A stretch of DNA of 13,686 nucleotides, from positions 1-13,686 of the forward strand of contig JACMOG010000353.1 of the NCBI GenBank assembly GCA_014378125.1, read 5' to 3'. Of this stretch, positions 6,767 through 12,670 are shown one piece after another. Numbering within the stretch: position 1 is the stretch's first letter; every line of letters begins with the position of its first letter. The notes under the pieces are model-generated. The model ran no database searches. It was given only the letters and a program-made list of their open reading frames with translations, and had not been told where the DNA came from. The position numbers and the translations under genes were made by a program. Origin of the DNA: Vitreoscilla sp. GTDB taxonomy: Bacteria > Pseudomonadota > Gammaproteobacteria > Burkholderiales > Burkholderiaceae.

Positions 6767-7660
6767 ATGCCTGCCGATTTCGATCGCCGCCACTTCCTGC
6801 GCCTGGCCGGCGTCGGCGCCGGCGTGGTCTTCGCCTCGGGCCTGGCCGGCTGCGCCGCGCGCGCCGGCGTGCCCGACACCGACTTCCATTTCGTGCAGCT
6901 GTCCGACAGCCATTGGGGCTTCAACGGCCCGGCCATCAACCCCGAGGCCGGCCACACGCTGGCGCGCGCCGTCGCCGAGGTCAACGCGCTGCCGTCGCAA
7001 CCCGACTTCATCGTGTTCACGGGCGACCTCACGCACACCACCGACGATCCGCAGGAGCGCCGCAAGCGCATGCGTGAATTCAAGGCCATCGTGGCAGACC
7101 TGCAGGTGCGCGACATCCATTTCCTGCCCGGCGAGCACGACGCCGCGCTGGACAAGGGCGCCGCGTTCCAGGAGTTCTTCGGTCCCACGCACTACAGCTT
7201 CGACCATCGCGGCGTGCACTTCATCGCGCTGGACAACGTGTCGGATCCCGCGGCGCGCGTCGGCGACGAGCAACTGGCCTGGCTCGCGAACGACCTGGCC
7301 ACGCTGGACAAGGACGCGCCGGTGGTGGTGCTGACGCACCGCCCGCTGTTCGACCTGGCCCCGCAATGGGACTGGGCCACGCGCGACGGCGACCAGGTGG
7401 TGGCGCAGCTGATGCCGCACACCCACGTCAGCGTGTTCTACGGCCACATCCACCAGGAGCACCACCACGAGACCGGCCACATCGCGCACCACGCGGCCAC
7501 CTCGCTGATCTTTCCGCTGCCGGCCCCCGGCTCGCAGCCGCAGCGCACCCCCGTGAAGTGGGATCCGGCGCAGCCGTACCGCGGCCTGGGGTTCCGCGAG
7601 GTGGCGCGCCACGGCACGGCCGGCTTCGCGCTCGACCAGCACGCCGTGGCGGGAGCCTGA
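6767..7660 (+). CDS. Tat-exported metallophosphoesterase, probable lipoprotein
   Basis: This 297-residue calcineurin-like phosphoesterase begins with a Tat signal, DRRHFLR (6-12), and a hydrophobic stretch. A lipobox LAGC follows, with Cys29, so it is probably folded in the cytoplasm with its metals, exported and lipid-anchored. The metal motifs are in order: D47-x-H49 (LSDSHWG), GD (86-87, FTGDLTHT), GEHD (122-125, where most family members have GNHD), H191 (LTHRP) and GHIH (226-229). It resembles CpdA/Icc-like and purple-phosphatase-like enzymes; the substrate is unknown. The Asn-to-Glu change at residue 123 is notable but the other ligands are intact. The start is fixed by a strong GAGGAG site and the Tat motif. 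It is first in a tight operon with a cupredoxin and a sigma/anti-sigma pair. Confidence 0.9.
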   Translation: MPADFDRRHFLRLAGVGAGVVFASGLAGCAARAGVPDTDFHFVQLSDSHWGFNGPAINPEAGHTLARAVAEVNALPSQPDFIVFTGDLTHTTDDPQERRKRMREFKAIVADLQVRDIHFLPGEHDAALDKGAAFQEFFGPTHYSFDHRGVHFIALDNVSDPAARVGDEQLAWLANDLATLDKDAPVVVLTHRPLFDLAPQWDWATRDGDQVVAQLMPHTHVSVFYGHIHQEHHHETGHIAHHAATSLIFPLPAPGSQPQRTPVKWDPAQPYRGLGFREVARHGTAGFALDQHAVAGA

Positions 7661-7662
7661 CC

Positions 7663-8016
7663 ATGGATCGACGACTTCTGTTGTGCGGCTTCGCGGCCTC
7701 GCTGGTGGCGGCCGCCGCGCGCGCGGCCACCGACGGCGGCCCGCGGCGTATTCCCGTGGTGGCGCGCAAGTTCGTGTTCATCCCCAACGAGATCACCGTG
7801 CGCAAGGGCGAGCCGGTGGTGCTGGAGTTCAGCGCGCCCGAGGTGGCCATGGGCTTCTACGCGCCGGCGCTGGGCCTGCGCACGCTGATCGTGCCGGGCG
7901 AGGTGGCCCAGGTGGCGTGGACGCCGGACAAGGCGGGTCGCTTCGACTTCCTGTGCGATGTATTCTGCGGCGACGGACACGAAGGGATGAGCGGTCATCT
8001 CGTCGTCCAGGCGTGA
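7663..8016 (+). CDS. Exported CuA-like cupredoxin-domain protein
   Basis: This 117-residue protein has an N-terminal signal (MDRRLLLCGFAASLVAAAARA, with an RR pair that may be Tat) and one cupredoxin domain (about 30-117). The C-terminal motif C98-x3-C102-x3-H106-x2-M109 is the ligand spacing of the CuA site in cytochrome oxidase subunit II and nitrous oxide reductase. The first His ligand of CuA proteins, expected in a D-x-x-H-x-F strand, is Met63 here (PEVAMGFYAP). That makes a normal binuclear CuA centre uncertain. It could be a copper carrier, an electron-transfer protein or a copper sensor. It starts 2 bases after the phosphoesterase stop with GGGAG overlapping that gene's end, so it is translationally coupled. 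It precedes the sigma factor by 29 bases. Confidence 0.88.
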   Translation: MDRRLLLCGFAASLVAAAARAATDGGPRRIPVVARKFVFIPNEITVRKGEPVVLEFSAPEVAMGFYAPALGLRTLIVPGEVAQVAWTPDKAGRFDFLCDVFCGDGHEGMSGHLVVQA

Positions 8017-8045
8017 TCCTCCGGTTTCTCCACAGGCCCTGACCC

Positions 8046-8588
8046 ATGCAAGACGACGCCCAGGGGCGCTTTGCCGCGCTGGTGTTGCCGCATCTCGACG
8101 CGGCCTACAACCTCGCGCGCTGGCTCGTGCGCGACGCCCACGACGCGCAGGACGTGGTGCAGGACGCGCTGGTGCGCGCGCTGCGCCACTTCGACGGCTT
8201 TCGCGGCGGCGACCCGCGTCCGTGGCTGCTGGCCATCGTGCGCAACGCCGCGTTCGCGTGGCTGGGCGCGCGCCGCCCCGGCGAGGTGGAGGTGCCCGAC
8301 GACGAGCTCGACGCCGCGCTGGCGGTGGGCGCGCCCCCCGGCGACCCGGAGACGCTGGCCATCCGGCGCGCCGAGCGGCGCGAGATCGACGCGGCCATCG
8401 CGGCCCTGCCGATCGCGTTCCGCGAGGCCGTGGTGCTGCGCGAGCTGGAGGAGCTGTCGTACCGCGACATCGCGCGCATCCCCGACGTGCCCATCGGCAC
8501 GGTGATGTCGAGGCTCTCGCGCGGACGCCGTCTGCTGGCCGACGCCCTGCGCCCTTCCGCCAGGCCCGACCTGAGGAGCGTGGCATGA
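8046..8588 (+). CDS. ECF RNA polymerase sigma factor with adjacent anti-sigma
   Basis: This 180-residue RpoE-type ECF sigma factor has region 2 at about residues 9-72 (LPHLDAAYNLARWLVRDAHD, then AQDVVQDALVRALRHFDGFR and WLLAIVRNAAF). It has a short linker and region 4 at about 112-168 (AIAALPIAFREAVVLRELEE, LSYRDIARIPDVPIGTVMSR). All core elements are present, so it should be functional. It is the third gene of the metallophosphoesterase-cupredoxin operon, and its stop overlaps the start of the anti-sigma gene (ATGA). The signal that releases it is unknown. Placement with an exported phosphoesterase and a copper-type protein suggests an envelope, redox or metal stress response (inference). 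The ribosome site is weak. Confidence 0.94.
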   Translation: MQDDAQGRFAALVLPHLDAAYNLARWLVRDAHDAQDVVQDALVRALRHFDGFRGGDPRPWLLAIVRNAAFAWLGARRPGEVEVPDDELDAALAVGAPPGDPETLAIRRAERREIDAAIAALPIAFREAVVLRELEELSYRDIARIPDVPIGTVMSRLSRGRRLLADALRPSARPDLRSVA

Positions 8589-9454
8589 ACACCAACGACG
8601 ACGATCTCTGGCTGGACGCGCTGCTCGACGACGAGCTCGACGCCGCCGCCAGCCTGGCCCTGCAGCGGCGCCTGTCCGCCGAGCCCGCGCTGCAGCGCCG
8701 CCTGGACGAGCGCCGGGCCGTGCGCGACGCGGTGCGCACGCAGGCCACGCGCCACGCGGCACCCGATGCGCTGCGCGCCAACCTGCAGGCGATGCTGGCA
8801 TCGCGCGCCGCCGCGAGCGAGGACGCGAACGCGGTGGCGCGTGCCGGGATCGGCGCGGTCGCTGGCGTCACGCCCCCGCGCGGTCCCGCGCGACGCCACG
8901 CGATGCGCCCCTGGATGGCCGCGCTCGGTGGCGCAGTGGCCGCCACGCTGTGCACGCTGGTCGCCGTGGATCCGGCCGCTCTCGGCTGGCCCCGCGGCGA
9001 GGCGACGGCGTTGCAGACGGCGTCGCTGCAGACGGCCGAGGCGTCGGAGGCCGTGAGCGCGCACACCCGCGCCTTGCTGGTCGACCACCCGATCGAGGTG
9101 GCCAGCTCCGACCAGCACACGGTGCGGCCGTGGCTGTCGGCGCGGCTGAACTTCGTGCCGCCCGTGCTGGACCTGGCGGCCCAGGGCTATCCGCTGCTGG
9201 GCGCGCGCCGCGACGTGCTGTCGGGCGAGACGGCCGCGGCGCTGGTGTACCGCCACGGTGCGCACGTGATCTCGGTGTTCGTGCGGCCCACCGCCGTGGG
9301 CGCCGGCGACGGGGCCGAGGCCACGCGCGTGGTGCGCGGCTTCAACGTGATCGAGCGCACGCAGGGCGGGCTGGCGTTCTGCTTCGTGTCGGACGCGAAT
9401 CCGCACGAGCTGAGGGCGCTGGCCGACCTGGTGACGCCCCTGGCCGGAAAATAA
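8585..9454 (+). CDS. Membrane anti-sigma factor without zinc-binding motif
   Basis: This 289-residue protein has an acidic N-terminal helical segment (LWLDALLDDELDAAASLALQ, 8-27) typical of anti-sigma cytoplasmic domains. A single membrane helix lies at about 109-128, followed by a periplasmic domain (about 140-289). That domain carries the pattern HTVRPWLSARLNFVPPVLDL, QGYPLLGARRD and AALVYRHGAHVISVFV, which matches COG5662-type anti-sigma regulators. The N-terminal domain has no Cys, so the H-x3-C-x2-C zinc site of ZAS anti-sigmas is absent; the protein's only cysteines are Cys123 in the membrane helix and Cys266 near the end. The start overlaps the sigma stop and has GAGGAG seven bases upstream, giving tight coupling and near-equal output. 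It presumably sequesters the sigma factor until an envelope signal arrives. Confidence 0.9.
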   Translation: MNTNDDDLWLDALLDDELDAAASLALQRRLSAEPALQRRLDERRAVRDAVRTQATRHAAPDALRANLQAMLASRAAASEDANAVARAGIGAVAGVTPPRGPARRHAMRPWMAALGGAVAATLCTLVAVDPAALGWPRGEATALQTASLQTAEASEAVSAHTRALLVDHPIEVASSDQHTVRPWLSARLNFVPPVLDLAAQGYPLLGARRDVLSGETAAALVYRHGAHVISVFVRPTAVGAGDGAEATRVVRGFNVIERTQGGLAFCFVSDANPHELRALADLVTPLAGK

Positions 9455-9480
9455 AGGCTCATCGCCGATTTCCGGAGGGT

Positions 9481-9560
9481 GCTGGGTCATGGAGCGTCGC
9501 TGGGCATGCGACGTCGCTGGGTCATGGGACGTCGTTGGGTCATGGGGCGGCGCTGGGTGA
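9481..9560. repeat. 18-bp tandem repeat, about four and a half copies
   Basis: Units resembling GCTGGGTCATGGGACGTC start at 9481, 9499 (17 bases), 9516 and 9534, with a partial copy at 9552. They differ at a few positions. They lie in the non-coding gap after the anti-sigma stop. No hairpin or gene is needed to explain them, and their role is unknown. The 240-base gap 9455-9694 otherwise holds a second repeat and a terminator. Confidence 0.8.
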
Positions 9561-9580
9561 GTCGTGACTGATCTCGCGCG

Positions 9581-9625
9581 CCCCGCAAACCGACACCCCG
9601 CAAACCGACACCCCGCAATCCGACG
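9581..9625. repeat. 15-bp tandem repeat, three copies
   Basis: CCCCGCAAACCGACA occurs at 9581-9595 and 9596-9610 identically, and at 9611-9625 with two changes. It is unrelated in sequence to the 18-bp repeat just before it. It lies downstream of the terminator of the siderophore-interacting gene (minus strand) and after the anti-sigma gene (plus strand). Confidence 0.85.
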
Positions 9626-9630
9626 ATGAA

Positions 9631-9678
9631 GCAAAAGAAAGGGATCCGGGCCCGTCGACCGCCGGGGCCAGACCCCTT
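9631..9678 (-). terminator. Rho-independent terminator of the siderophore-interacting gene
   Basis: Read on the minus strand, AAGGGGTCTGGCCCC (9678-9664) pairs with GGGCCCGGATCCCTT (9653-9639) around a 10-base loop. Fourteen of 15 positions pair in RNA, two of them G-U, with one C-C mismatch. A T-rich tail TTTCTTTT follows (9640-9633). It begins 16 bases after the stop at 9695. The two G-U pairs and the tail favour minus-strand termination. Confidence 0.78.
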
Positions 9679-9694
9679 CCAGCCTCGTTCGCTC

Positions 9695-10420
9695 TCAGCC
9701 TTCGAGGTTCTCGTGGTGTCCCGACGCCCCGCGCTTCCAGTACGCGGCGGCGCGGATGGCCCCGCGCGGGTGTCCCTTGACGTCGACCAGCTCGCGCCGC
9801 AGCGCCGCCATGCACGCGGCCTCGCCGGCGCACCAGGCGTAGCCTGCGCCTGCGGGCAACGCCAGCGCGCGCACCGCGGACAGCAGCTGGTCGTCGGCCG
9901 ACACCCACGTCACGTCGACGTTGGCGGCGCTGGCGAACTGGCGGCGGTCCGCGGCGTCTTCCGCCTTCAGCACGACGATGGCGCGGGCGCCGTCGGGCAG
10001 TTGCTCCAGGCGGCGTGCGATGGCGGGGAACGCGGTCTCGTCGCCGGCCAGCAGGTGCCAGTCGTAGTCGATCGGGATGATCAGCGAGCCCTTGGGGCCG
10101 CCGATGTCCAGCGTCGCGCCGGGCGTGGCCCGGCCGGCCCATTCGGCCACCGGGCCATCCCCGTGCAGCGCGAATTCCAGCACCAGCTCGCGGGCGGCGT
10201 TGTCGAAGCTGCGCGGCGTGTAGTCGCGGCGCGCGTCTCCCACGAACACCTTGATGTGGTCGTCGAACGAGGCACTGACGAAGTCCGACAGCGACTCGTC
10301 CTTGAGCGTGATCCGGCGGAAATGCGGCGTCAGCGTCTCGACGTGGGTGACGGTGAGGTGGCGGCGCTTGAGTTCGTGGCGCACGCGTTCGACGCGGCGG
10401 ACGGGGGTGGGGTGGGTCAT
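9695..10420 (-). CDS. Siderophore-interacting protein (FAD-linked ferric reductase family)
   Basis: This 241-residue flavoprotein belongs to the SIP/ViuB group, which reduces ferric siderophores in the cytoplasm to release iron. An FAD-binding barrel fills about residues 15-118, with the FAD signature RDYTPRSFD (65-73), HGDGPVAEWA (86-95) and GGPKGSL (107-113). The SIP C-terminal NAD(P)H domain (about 120-240) shows LLAGDETAFPAI (123-134), WCAGEAACM (196-204) and the terminal AYWKRG (226-231). The start at 10420 gives the usual family length. An upstream in-frame ATG at 10462 would place operator DNA inside the gene and is less likely. It is divergent from a MarR regulator across two palindromes. 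A minus-strand promoter TTGACA (10486-10481), 17 bases, CATGAT (10463-10458) fits. Confidence 0.9.
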   Translation of the reverse strand: MTHPTPVRRVERVRHELKRRHLTVTHVETLTPHFRRITLKDESLSDFVSASFDDHIKVFVGDARRDYTPRSFDNAARELVLEFALHGDGPVAEWAGRATPGATLDIGGPKGSLIIPIDYDWHLLAGDETAFPAIARRLEQLPDGARAIVVLKAEDAADRRQFASAANVDVTWVSADDQLLSAVRALALPAGAGYAWCAGEAACMAALRRELVDVKGHPRGAIRAAAYWKRGASGHHENLEG

Positions 10421-10438
10421 GGGGCAGCCGGCTTCGAA

Positions 10439-10490
10439 ATGGTTGACAATGTCATCGATCATGCGTAAATCAGTAGACAATGTCAACCAT
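10439..10490. promoter_or_regulatory. Paired palindromic operators and overlapping divergent promoters
   Basis: Two near-identical palindromes, TTGACAATGTCAT (10443-10455) and TAGACAATGTCAA (10474-10486), share the core GACAATGTCA. Their centres are 31 bases apart, about three helical turns. The outer arms ATGGTTGACAATGTC (10439-10453) and GACAATGTCAACCAT (10476-10490) also form a larger inverted repeat, 14 of 15 matching. Each palindrome carries or resembles a TTGACA -35 element for one direction, so bound regulator would block both the siderophore-interacting gene and the MarR gene. The symmetry is directly visible; MarR binding is inference. Confidence 0.72.
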
Positions 10491-10952
10491 ATGGCCTCTC
10501 TGCCGTCGGCACCCTCGCCGGCCGAGGCGGTGATCGAGCTCGTCCACGGCGTGATGCACCAGTTCCGCTCGCGCCAGTACCAGGTGCTGCGCGACGGCGC
10601 GCACGACGTGACGCACATGGAAAGCAAGGTCATGGCGTTCTTCTCGCACCACCCGGACGCCACGCTCAGCGACCTGGTGGCGCACAGCGGGCGCGACAAG
10701 GCTCAGCTGGCCAAGCTCGTGAAGGGCCTGCGCGAGCGCGCGCTGCTGCTAGGCGAGCCCGATACGGACGACCGGCGCAACGTGCGCCTGCGGCTCAGCG
10801 ACGCCGGCCGCGCGGTGCAACGCGCGCTGCGCGCCGAGGCGCAGGCGCTGAACACCCGGGCGATCGATGGCCTGGACGCGGCCGAGCAGGTGCAGTTGAT
10901 CGCGCTGTTGTCCCGACTGAAGGCCAACCTGGACGCCGCGGACGGCGACTGA
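10491..10952 (+). CDS. MarR-family transcriptional regulator
   Basis: This 153-residue protein (163 if the ATG at 10461 is used) has the MarR winged-helix layout. Helix 1 is VIELVHGVMHQFRSRQYQVL, then the helix-turn-helix DATLSDLVAHSGRDKAQLAK (about 57-76), with the wing GEPDTDDRRNVRLRLSDAGR (about 86-105). A long C-terminal dimer helix ends the protein. The D-x-D-R-R wing is characteristic of the family. The start at 10491 is preferred because paired operators and the plus-strand TTGACA lie just upstream and would otherwise fall inside the gene; neither start has a ribosome site. It is divergent from the siderophore-interacting flavoprotein, a role elsewhere filled by PadR-type YqjI beside YqjH. 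Control of iron release is inferred. Confidence 0.88.
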   Translation: MASLPSAPSPAEAVIELVHGVMHQFRSRQYQVLRDGAHDVTHMESKVMAFFSHHPDATLSDLVAHSGRDKAQLAKLVKGLRERALLLGEPDTDDRRNVRLRLSDAGRAVQRALRAEAQALNTRAIDGLDAAEQVQLIALLSRLKANLDAADGD

Positions 10953-11002
10953 ACGCGTGCCGGGCGACCTGTGGATAGAAACACACCGCTGCCCTCAGGG
11001 GC

Positions 11003-11044
11003 TTGCAATGGCGGCCGTATGTCGTAGACTGGTGATTCATACAG
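11003..11044 (+). promoter_or_regulatory. Promoter with probable LexA (SOS) box before the radical SAM gene
   Basis: CTGG-N8-ACAG at 11029-11044 matches the CTGT-N8-ACAG LexA box at all but one of the eight conserved positions. Against the 20-base E. coli consensus the stretch GACTGGTGATTCATACAGTA agrees at 14 positions by my count. It overlaps a possible -10 TAGACT (11025-11030), which lies 16 bases from TTGCAA (11003-11008). LexA binding would therefore block transcription. The gene's ATG is 31 bases downstream. No other feature lies in the 122-base gap 10953-11074. Confidence 0.6.
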
Positions 11045-11074
11045 TATATCCAGGTCTCCCAATTCCGGCTCCCC

Positions 11075-12367
11075 ATGGACACGCGGCGCAAACTCATCAT
11101 CCTGGCGGATGCGGCCAAGTACGACGCCTCGTGCGCGTCCAGCGGCACCATCCGGCGTGATTCGTCCGACGGCCAGGGCATCGGCTCCACCGAGGGCGCG
11201 GGCATCTGTCACAGCTACGCGCCGGACGGCCGCTGCATCTCGCTGCTGAAGGTGCTGCTCACCAACTGGTGCACGTACGACTGCCTTTATTGCGTCAATC
11301 GCGAGTCCAGCAACGTCGAGCGGGCGCGCTTCCGCATCGACGAGGTGGTCGACCTCACGCTGGATTTCTACCGCCGCAACGTCATCGAAGGCCTGTTCCT
11401 CAGCTCAGGCATCGTGCGCACGCCCGACTACACCATGGAGCAGGTCATCGAGGTGGCACGCCGCCTGCGCGAAGACCACGGCTTTCGCGGCTACATCCAC
11501 CTGAAGACGATTCCCGATGCCAGCGACGAGCTGGTGATCAAGGCCGGCCGCTGGGCCGATCGCCTCAGCGTCAACATCGAGCTGCCGACCGCCGACGCGC
11601 TGCAGGCGCTCGCGCCCGAGAAAGAGAGCGCGGCCATCAAGCGCTCCATGGCGCGCATCAAGCTGCAGTACGACGACAACGCCGACGGGGCTCCCAAGGG
11701 GGCGCGGTCGATGCCGTCCGCATCGCCGAAGGCCGCCGCCGCGCCGCGCTTCGCGCCGGCCGGCCAGAGCACGCAGATGATCGTGGGCGCCGATGCGTCC
11801 GACGACCGCACCATCCTGCAGACCAGCGCCACGCTGTACGGCGCCTACCGGCTCAAGCGCGTCTACTACTCGGCCTTCAGCCCCATCCCGCACGCGTCGT
11901 TGGCCCTGCCGCCGAGGCCGGCGCCGCTCATGCGCGAACACCGGCTCTACCAGGCCGACTGGCTCATGCGTTTCTACGGCTTCGCGCAGGACGAGATCTG
12001 CACCGACGACGGCATGCTGTCGCTCGACGTCGACCCCAAGCTGGCGTGGGCCCTGGCCAATCCGGCCCAGTTCCCCATCGACCTGAACCAGGCGCCCAAG
12101 GAACGGCTGCTGCGCGTGCCCGGCCTGGGCGTGCGCTCGGTCGAACGGCTGCTGCTGGCCCGTCGGGTGCGCAGCGTGCGGCGCGCCGACCTCGATCGGC
12201 TCAAGGTGCCGGTGTCCAAGGTGCTGCCCTTTGTTTCGCTGCCCGACCACCTGCCGCTGGAGGGCGACAGCGCCACGCTGCGCAACCAGGTCAGCCGGCG
12301 CACGCAAGGCCGCCTGGAGGCGACGGCGGCCGATTCTCTCAACGTTCAAGCCGATCTGTTCGCGTGA
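11075..12367 (+). CDS. Putative DNA modification/repair radical SAM protein (UDG-linked family)
   Basis: This 430-residue protein carries the radical SAM cluster motif C66-x3-C70-x2-C73 (CTYDCLYC), which holds a 4Fe-4S cluster and S-adenosylmethionine. Two more cysteines precede it (C45, C54). Further signatures are LFLSSGIV, GYIHLKTIPDAS and RLSVNIELPT across the barrel, and AGQSTQMIVGAD. A helix-hairpin-helix region near 335-375 (VPGLGVRSVERLLLARRVRS) is typical of DNA binding. The order matches TIGR03916, the radical SAM family that travels with a DUF4130/UDG fusion, and that partner follows here. The reaction is unknown; DNA base repair or modification is inferred from partner and domain. 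A probable SOS box lies upstream. Its TGA overlaps the ATG of a 33-residue gene. Confidence 0.92.
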   Translation: MDTRRKLIILADAAKYDASCASSGTIRRDSSDGQGIGSTEGAGICHSYAPDGRCISLLKVLLTNWCTYDCLYCVNRESSNVERARFRIDEVVDLTLDFYRRNVIEGLFLSSGIVRTPDYTMEQVIEVARRLREDHGFRGYIHLKTIPDASDELVIKAGRWADRLSVNIELPTADALQALAPEKESAAIKRSMARIKLQYDDNADGAPKGARSMPSASPKAAAAPRFAPAGQSTQMIVGADASDDRTILQTSATLYGAYRLKRVYYSAFSPIPHASLALPPRPAPLMREHRLYQADWLMRFYGFAQDEICTDDGMLSLDVDPKLAWALANPAQFPIDLNQAPKERLLRVPGLGVRSVERLLLARRVRSVRRADLDRLKVPVSKVLPFVSLPDHLPLEGDSATLRNQVSRRTQGRLEATAADSLNVQADLFA

Positions 12368-12468
12368 TGGCGCGCGCCGTGGTCGTTCCTGAAACGCTCA
12401 CGCTGCTGACGATGACGGTCGCGCTGGTGTTTGCCTTTGTCATCGTGTGGGCGCGCGAGTGCCCTTGA
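12367..12468 (+). CDS. 33-residue single-span membrane protein (small gene)
   Basis: The frame starts inside the radical SAM stop (TGATG) and encodes 33 residues. About 18 consecutive hydrophobic residues (TLLTMTVALVFAFVIVWA, 12-29) could form one membrane helix, flanked by short ends (MARAVVVPE and RECP). It is not a fragment of a neighbour that I can recognise. The coupled start and clean hydrophobicity argue for translation, but at this size chance is possible. It is embedded in a DNA-repair operon, where a membrane peptide is unexpected. Confidence 0.45.
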   Translation: MARAVVVPETLTLLTMTVALVFAFVIVWARECP

Positions 12469-12478
12469 AGGAGTCGTG

Positions 12479-12640
12479 ATGTCGATGTGGATCTCCAACC
12501 AATCCGTCAGCCTGGCGCTGACCCTTGCCACGGGCCTGCGTGCCATGCAGTTGGGGGCGCTGTCGCTGGCGCGCCCGGCCACGCTGCGCCGCGCCCAGTC
12601 GGGCGTGGTGCGCCTGATCACGGTGGTGGCCGGGCACTGA
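12479..12640 (+). CDS. 53-residue small protein between radical SAM and UdgX-type genes
   Basis: The frame encodes 53 residues beginning MSMWISNQSVSLALTLATGL and ending RLITVVAGH. The first half has a mildly amphipathic helical character, and arginines cluster at 32-45. A perfect AAGGAG (12468-12473) lies five bases before the ATG, the best ribosome site in this operon, which is the main reason to believe it. It starts 10 bases after the 33-residue frame and ends 30 bases before the UdgX-type gene. No family is recognised. Confidence 0.5.
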   Translation: MSMWISNQSVSLALTLATGLRAMQLGALSLARPATLRRAQSGVVRLITVVAGH

Positions 12641-12658
12641 TCGTCCGGGTCGTCCGGG
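12641..12658. repeat. Short direct repeat before the UdgX-type gene
   Basis: TCGTCCGGG occurs twice in tandem in the 30-base gap between the 53-residue gene and the UdgX-type gene. It may be a slippage product. No function is suggested. Confidence 0.5.
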
Positions 12659-12670
12659 TGAGCGCCTGTC

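Noticed and set aside
5939..7642. A 567-codon open frame on the minus strand through the metallophosphoesterase region
   Set aside because: Only its last 110 codons (the ABM-like protein) are real. The rest is antisense to the phosphoesterase and the neighbouring hypothetical gene, an effect of high GC.
9481..9625. A CRISPR-like array
   Set aside because: The units are adjacent with no spacers, too short, and no cas gene is present.
7438..9634. Long minus-strand frames opposite the cupredoxin, sigma and anti-sigma genes
   Set aside because: They are antisense to three well-supported genes and show Arg/Ser/Pro-rich composition without domains.
10420..10462. An upstream start (ATG at 10462) for the siderophore-interacting protein
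   Set aside because: It would put one palindrome inside the gene and lies upstream of the likely transcription start; the family length fits the 10420 start.
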